Below the pieces are notes generated by a model. It was not told where the DNA came from. It worked only from the letters and a program-made list of their open reading frames with translations, and ran no database searches. From the NCBI GenBank assembly GCA_022866645.1, contig JALHUQ010000164.1, forward strand, positions 1 to 9,417: 9,417 bases of DNA, in the 5' to 3' direction. A program made the translations under genes and the position numbers. Shown here piece by piece: positions 6,813-9,417 of this stretch. Positions within the stretch are counted from its first letter, which is position 1. Each line of letters begins with the position of its first letter. This DNA comes from Woeseiaceae bacterium (GTDB lineage: Bacteria; Pseudomonadota; Gammaproteobacteria; Steroidobacterales; Woeseiaceae).

Positions 6813-7673
6813 TTAGTGACTGTTATCTGATGATGCTGTGAGGGGCCTCTGAATGGCGGCTGCATTGACTTCCTGATGCCACTCGAAGACATTGAGTTCA
6901 ATGAATACGAAAGCGACGAGCCAAAGGAAGGCGTCCCAGAAGTCGATGAAATCGCCCCGGGCGCCCCAATAGATCGCCGCCAGCAGTAATGCTCCGTATA
7001 AAAAGACCTTGCTCAGGTTGCTGACCCGCAAAGCAACACCCTCGAAGCGGTTGTGTTCCTGCAGCCAGACATCGACCTCGAGAACCAGGACGACGAGCAG
7101 CCAGACCGCCGCATTGATGACGTCGACCCAGGCAAAAATCCGCATCGATTTCAGGCCACTTTCATCGACGGCGGTCGTCATGCCCTCAAATCTGAAGTAG
7201 GCGCCGGCGTCCGAAAACGAACTGCAATTGGCTGCCGTAATCTCCACATACTGATCGACATTACTGGCGTATGACCATCCGTCAGCCACTAAAGTACAGA
7301 GCTGGGATATACCGGTCAGCGCTGTGGTCTGGTAATGGAACGCCAGATTGACGATGTATCCGTAGAACGCGTAGATGATGACCGTGTAGCTCAATACTCG
7401 AACGACGTGCAATGACCAGGTAACTGTCCTGCCATAGTGACGATCTTCGAGGACATAGGTTTCCAGCTCGAACATCAATAGCAGGACCACCCAGGCCGCG
7501 GTGTCTATCGTCGCAGCGTAAGCGCCGATGTATTCGATGCCAGGAATACCGTTCGGGAACTGAACGGCTGCGGCGAGAACTTCATCGCTCCAGAACATGT
7601 ACACGTTGAACGCGAGCAATGCGTAAATGCCATACTTGAAAAACTGGAATAGCCGTTTTCGGCCTATGTTCAA
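6813..7673 (-). CDS. Six-span membrane protein with threefold helix-hairpin repeat
   Basis: 286 residues. The start is TTG at 7673, with GGAG seven bases before it; an in-frame stop lies upstream and no ATG is available. Predicted spans are about 11-28, 57-75, 90-112, 179-204, 221-237 and 245-264, with a large loop at 113-178 containing two cysteines (C126, C150) that could form a disulfide if the loop is outside. Spans 2, 4 and 6 share a pattern: [DN]-x3-W-x7-E-x-[EDN], at D57/W61/E69/E71, N187/W191/E199/D201 and D247/W251/E259/N261. Each follows a Tyr-rich helix, so the protein appears to be three copies of a two-helix unit. Acidic residues inside membrane helices suggest ion or proton handling or helix contacts, but no known family comes to mind. 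It lies 58 bp downstream of fic on the same strand. Confidence 0.7.
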   Translation of the reverse strand: MNIGRKRLFQFFKYGIYALLAFNVYMFWSDEVLAAAVQFPNGIPGIEYIGAYAATIDTAAWVVLLLMFELETYVLEDRHYGRTVTWSLHVVRVLSYTVIIYAFYGYIVNLAFHYQTTALTGISQLCTLVADGWSYASNVDQYVEITAANCSSFSDAGAYFRFEGMTTAVDESGLKSMRIFAWVDVINAAVWLLVVLVLEVDVWLQEHNRFEGVALRVSNLSKVFLYGALLLAAIYWGARGDFIDFWDAFLWLVAFVFIELNVFEWHQEVNAAAIQRPLTASSDNSH

Positions 7674-7680
7674 ATTCTGG

Positions 7681-7701
7681 CTCCGAACATGCGCATCGGA
7701 G
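7681..7701 (-). promoter_or_regulatory. Hairpin that includes the ribosome-binding site of the six-span gene
   Basis: On the minus strand CTCCGA (complement of 7696-7701) pairs with TCGGAG (complement of 7681-7686) across a 9-base loop. The last four bases, GGAG, are the only good ribosome-binding site for the TTG start at 7673. In the fic-to-membrane-protein transcript the stem would hide this site. A 6-bp stem is modest, so it may be weak or chance. Confidence 0.4.
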
Positions 7702-7731
7702 ATTCTCTTTGATTTGGTGTTAGCGAGTCAA

Positions 7732-8874
7732 TTAGGCCCGGTCCGCATTGTCTGTCTCGATACCCGAGTAATACACCCAGACGTTTTCCTCGCCGCTCAG
7801 TAACTCAATGTACTTTGGATGTACAAAGATATTTTCGCGTCCGGATTTTATTTCCCGGAGTACACCAAGATCGCACAACTGCTTCAGATAGACAGACGCG
7901 GTCTGGCGCTTGGCAATGTCGCTGTCAACGAGATTACCGATACGGCAATAGGGTTGTTTGAAGAGCAGTTCGACCAGCTCCCAGGAATAGATCTTCGGCA
8001 GGCATTTTTGCACGAATTGTCCGGTGTGCTGCATCAGCTCGCGGATCGACTTGATCTTGTCAGTCGTCCAGGTACAGGTTTCTTCCACACCGTCGAGTAT
8101 GAAGAGAATCCAGGGTGCCCAGTCTTGCTCTCGCGTCACGTTCGACAGCAGTCGGTAGTAGGCGGCCTTGTGCTGAATAATGTAACGGCTGAGGTACAGT
8201 ATCGGAGAGTCGAGCAGGCCGTGCTGGACCAGAAACACGATATTCAGTATCCGCCCTGTGCGGCCATTACCGTCCGAAAACGGGTGTATCGCTTCAAATT
8301 GGTAGTGCTGCACCGCCATTCTGACCAAGGGGTCGATATCGGTTTTGCTCTGCATAAACTCGGCCCAGTTGTCGAGTTTCTCAATCAACAGGCGCTGGCC
8401 GACCGGCGGAGTGTAGATGGTCTCTCCCGACAGGCGATTTTTCAGCGTCGTCCCGGGTTCAGATCGAATATCAAGTTCCAAGCCTTTGATAGTACTACAT
8501 ATTTGTATCGCCATATCGGTTGATAACATGTGCCGCTGAACCATTTTAGTACCCTCGTACAGGGCGGTTCGGTAGCGCAGCGCTTCTTTCGTAGCCGCGT
8601 CGGCGCGGTCCTCGGCAATATCGGCATATTCAAAAAGCTTGTCGGTGGTCGTGACGATATTCTCGATTTCGGAGCTGGCGCGAGCCTCAAGCAGTGGCAG
8701 AGCGTTAACGAGCACGGCCGAATTGGGTATCAGTTCTGCGGCCTGCTTGAGTTCCGCAAGCGCAACCCGCGCATTGATGCATCGTTTCAGGATTTCGGTG
8801 GTTTCGATCTGATCCGCAGGGGGTGGCAGCAATGGCAGGTCGTTGTAGGGTACTTCTGGATTAAAATCAGTCAC
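7732..8874 (-). CDS. Fic family protein adenylyltransferase (class II, N-terminal inhibitory helix)
   Basis: 380 residues from GTG at 8874, with GGAGAG 7 bases upstream. Fic enzymes transfer AMP (sometimes another nucleotide group) from a nucleotide onto a protein hydroxyl. The active-site loop is canonical: HPFSDGNGRTGR at 197-208, with catalytic H197. The target-binding flap, ETIYTPPVG (151-159), is present. The N-terminal part carries the inhibitory motif [ST]xxxE[GN] as S67-SEI-E71-N72, which places it in class II; E71 should block ATP positioning until displaced. The C-terminal third (about 300-365) looks like a winged helix (ELVELLFKQPYCRIGNLV, then KRQTASVYLKQLCDLGVL and a basic wing). 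Length and layout match the Shewanella SoFic type. The target is unknown. It is the first gene of a probable three-gene operon, with the half-site array directly upstream. Confidence 0.93.
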   Translation of the reverse strand: MTDFNPEVPYNDLPLLPPPADQIETTEILKRCINARVALAELKQAAELIPNSAVLVNALPLLEARASSEIENIVTTTDKLFEYADIAEDRADAATKEALRYRTALYEGTKMVQRHMLSTDMAIQICSTIKGLELDIRSEPGTTLKNRLSGETIYTPPVGQRLLIEKLDNWAEFMQSKTDIDPLVRMAVQHYQFEAIHPFSDGNGRTGRILNIVFLVQHGLLDSPILYLSRYIIQHKAAYYRLLSNVTREQDWAPWILFILDGVEETCTWTTDKIKSIRELMQHTGQFVQKCLPKIYSWELVELLFKQPYCRIGNLVDSDIAKRQTASVYLKQLCDLGVLREIKSGRENIFVHPKYIELLSGEENVWVYYSGIETDNADRA

Positions 8875-8883
8875 TTAAAGTCT

Positions 8884-8895
8884 CTCCAGCTGGAG
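8884..8895. promoter_or_regulatory. Perfect 12-bp palindrome at the fic ribosome-binding site
   Basis: CTCCAGCTGGAG is its own reverse complement and includes the GGAG of the fic ribosome-binding site. With no loop it is a poor RNA hairpin, so a protein site or chance is more likely. It lies 8 bp from the half-site array and does not share its motif. Confidence 0.35.
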
Positions 8896-8903
8896 GGCGG
8901 CGA

Positions 8904-9100
8904 TGTCGATCCGATCGACACTTGATATGAACGTGTCGATAAAAAGCGAAATTATCGACATATCATCGAAACGTGTCGACAAAATCGACCTGTTTTCAGG
9001 ACATGTCGATTTTTGAGCAATTTTTCGACAGGTTCGGAGTATAAGTCGATTTGATCGACAGGTTTGTGACATGTGTCGAAGAAATGCCAGAATTTCGACA
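8904..9100. repeat. Array of twelve alternating TGTCGA/TCGACA half-sites with a 70-bp super-period
   Basis: Forward half-sites TGTCGA start at 8904, 8934, 8974, 9004, 9044 (AGTCGA) and 9074. Reverse half-sites TCGACA start at 8915, 8955, 8985 (TCGACC), 9025, 9055 and 9095. Ten of twelve are exact and two have one mismatch. Centre-to-centre steps are 11, 19, 21, 19, repeated, giving three 70-bp units (8904, 8974, 9044). Each unit holds one tight pair (TGTCGA-N5-TCGACA) and one wide pair (TGTCGA-N15-TCGACA). The steps are close to one or two helical turns. Intervening bases are not conserved, as expected for spacing held by a DNA-binding protein rather than recent duplication. Some arms extend, for example TGTCGATAA-N9-TTATCGACA at 8934-8960. 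The array fills most of the 306-bp gap between fic and the divergent lipoprotein gene; I see no RNA gene or other frame I believe there. The binder is unknown. Confidence 0.85.
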
Positions 9101-9122
9101 TCAGTCGTGTTCTGGAGACATC

Positions 9123-9151
9123 GTGACAGTCCCGCATTGGCGGCATAAGCT
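9123..9151 (+). promoter_or_regulatory. Candidate promoter for the rightmost lipoprotein gene
   Basis: GTGACA (9123-9128, five of six to the -35 consensus) is followed at exactly 17 bp by TAAGCT (9146-9151, a weak -10). It lies 29 bp before the start codon and 22 bp beyond the last half-site of the array, so a protein covering the array could influence it. Confidence 0.3.
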
Positions 9152-9180
9152 CTATCGGGCTGGCATCAGGAGGGACCGAC

Positions 9181-9417
9181 ATGAAGGGAAGCAAAGCGTT
9201 ATTAGCACTGTATGTGACGCTGTTGTCCGGCTGCGGCGGTGGCGGCAGCTCGGGCATGGTGACCGGTCCGCCTCCACCGGCGTCGACCCCGACCATTACC
9301 ACGCAGCGGGTATTCGGCAACCTGAGCTTCATCCAGCCCGTGGCACTCCTGCAGGCACCGGGCGACTCAACGCGTTGGTTTGTTGCTGAAAAAGGTGGCT
9401 TTATTCGCGTATTTGCC
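9181..9417 (+). CDS. PQQ-dependent sugar dehydrogenase-type lipoprotein (5' part, cut by right edge)
   Basis: 79 codons are visible from ATG at 9181, preceded by a near-perfect AGGAGGG six bases upstream; the rest lies beyond the window. Residues 1-18 are a lipoprotein signal with lipobox LLSGC (C18), followed by a Gly/Ser/Pro-rich linker (about 19-38). The first conserved stretch (RVFGNLSFIQPVALLQAPGD, then TRWFVAEKGGFIRVFA) matches the first blade of soluble-glucose/sorbosone-dehydrogenase-like six-bladed propellers, which oxidise sugars or related alcohols using PQQ. The catalytic histidine and PQQ or calcium ligands are not in the visible part, so the family call rests on this N-terminal pattern. 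It is divergent from fic, with the half-site array between them. Confidence 0.75.
   Translation, partial: MKGSKALLALYVTLLSGCGGGGSSGMVTGPPPPASTPTITTQRVFGNLSFIQPVALLQAPGDSTRWFVAEKGGFIRVFA

Noticed and set aside
7819..8523. Plus-strand 234-codon frame
   Set aside because: It is a shadow of the fic gene, which carries all family motifs on the other strand.
8904..9100. CRISPR array or transposon end as explanation of the repeats
   Set aside because: Repeats are six bases in alternating orientation with 5-15 bp between them, unlike CRISPR. No transposase, integrase or matching second end is visible in the window, so a mobile-element end cannot be supported, though it is not excluded outside the window.
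8875..9332. Minus-strand frames across the fic upstream gap (8875-9072 and 8952-9332)
   Set aside because: They cross the half-site array or run antisense to the lipoprotein gene, with no homology-like features and no convincing start.

Overview
The window looks like chromosomal DNA of a Gammaproteobacterium with moderate GC content. The evidence is the mix of exported housekeeping and accessory proteins: a DUF3300 protein, a DUF885 metallopeptidase, a Tat lipoprotein dehydrogenase and a PQQ-sugar-dehydrogenase-type lipoprotein. Frequent GTG/TTG starts follow recognisable Shine-Dalgarno sequences. A marine Woeseia-like or Xanthomonadales-like lineage would fit, but that is an impression only. 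I see no tRNA, rRNA, CRISPR array, transposase or integrase.

Left block (1-2831, minus strand): three genes read leftward. First comes a conserved-hypothetical protein with a faint chorismate-lyase/UTRA-like pattern, then a secreted SnoaL/DUF4440-type small protein. Last is a secreted DUF3300 protein whose C-terminal tail is a 10-residue tandem repeat; it runs off the left edge. The first gene is divergent from the block to its right.

Middle block (2898-6629, plus strand): a full-length periplasmic DUF885 zinc peptidase, a small eight-cysteine zinc-ribbon protein and a short-chain dehydrogenase (SDR) overlapping it by 11 bp. The SDR carries a twin-arginine signal with a lipobox, which is unusual for an NAD(P)-dependent enzyme. 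A small single-span membrane protein follows. A strong inverted repeat (13-bp arms, one G-U) covers the ribosome-binding site and GTG start of the zinc-ribbon gene.

Right block (6626-8874, minus strand): an apparent operon of a class II Fic adenylyltransferase, a six-span membrane protein built from three repeated helix hairpins, and a 35-residue single-span membrane protein. The last gene ends convergently on the plus-strand gene, with overlapping stop codons.

The most striking signal is the 306-bp divergent gap between fic and the rightmost gene, a lipoprotein of the PQQ-dependent sugar dehydrogenase type cut by the right edge. It holds an array of twelve six-base half-sites, alternating TGTCGA and TCGACA, at strictly repeated centre spacings of 11, 19, 21 and 19 bp. 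This gives a 70-bp super-period, while the DNA between the half-sites is unrelated from unit to unit. It looks like a multi-operator or nucleoprotein assembly site facing the Fic/membrane operon. Together, array, Fic enzyme and two membrane proteins are the best candidate in this window for an undescribed system; that functional link is inference.
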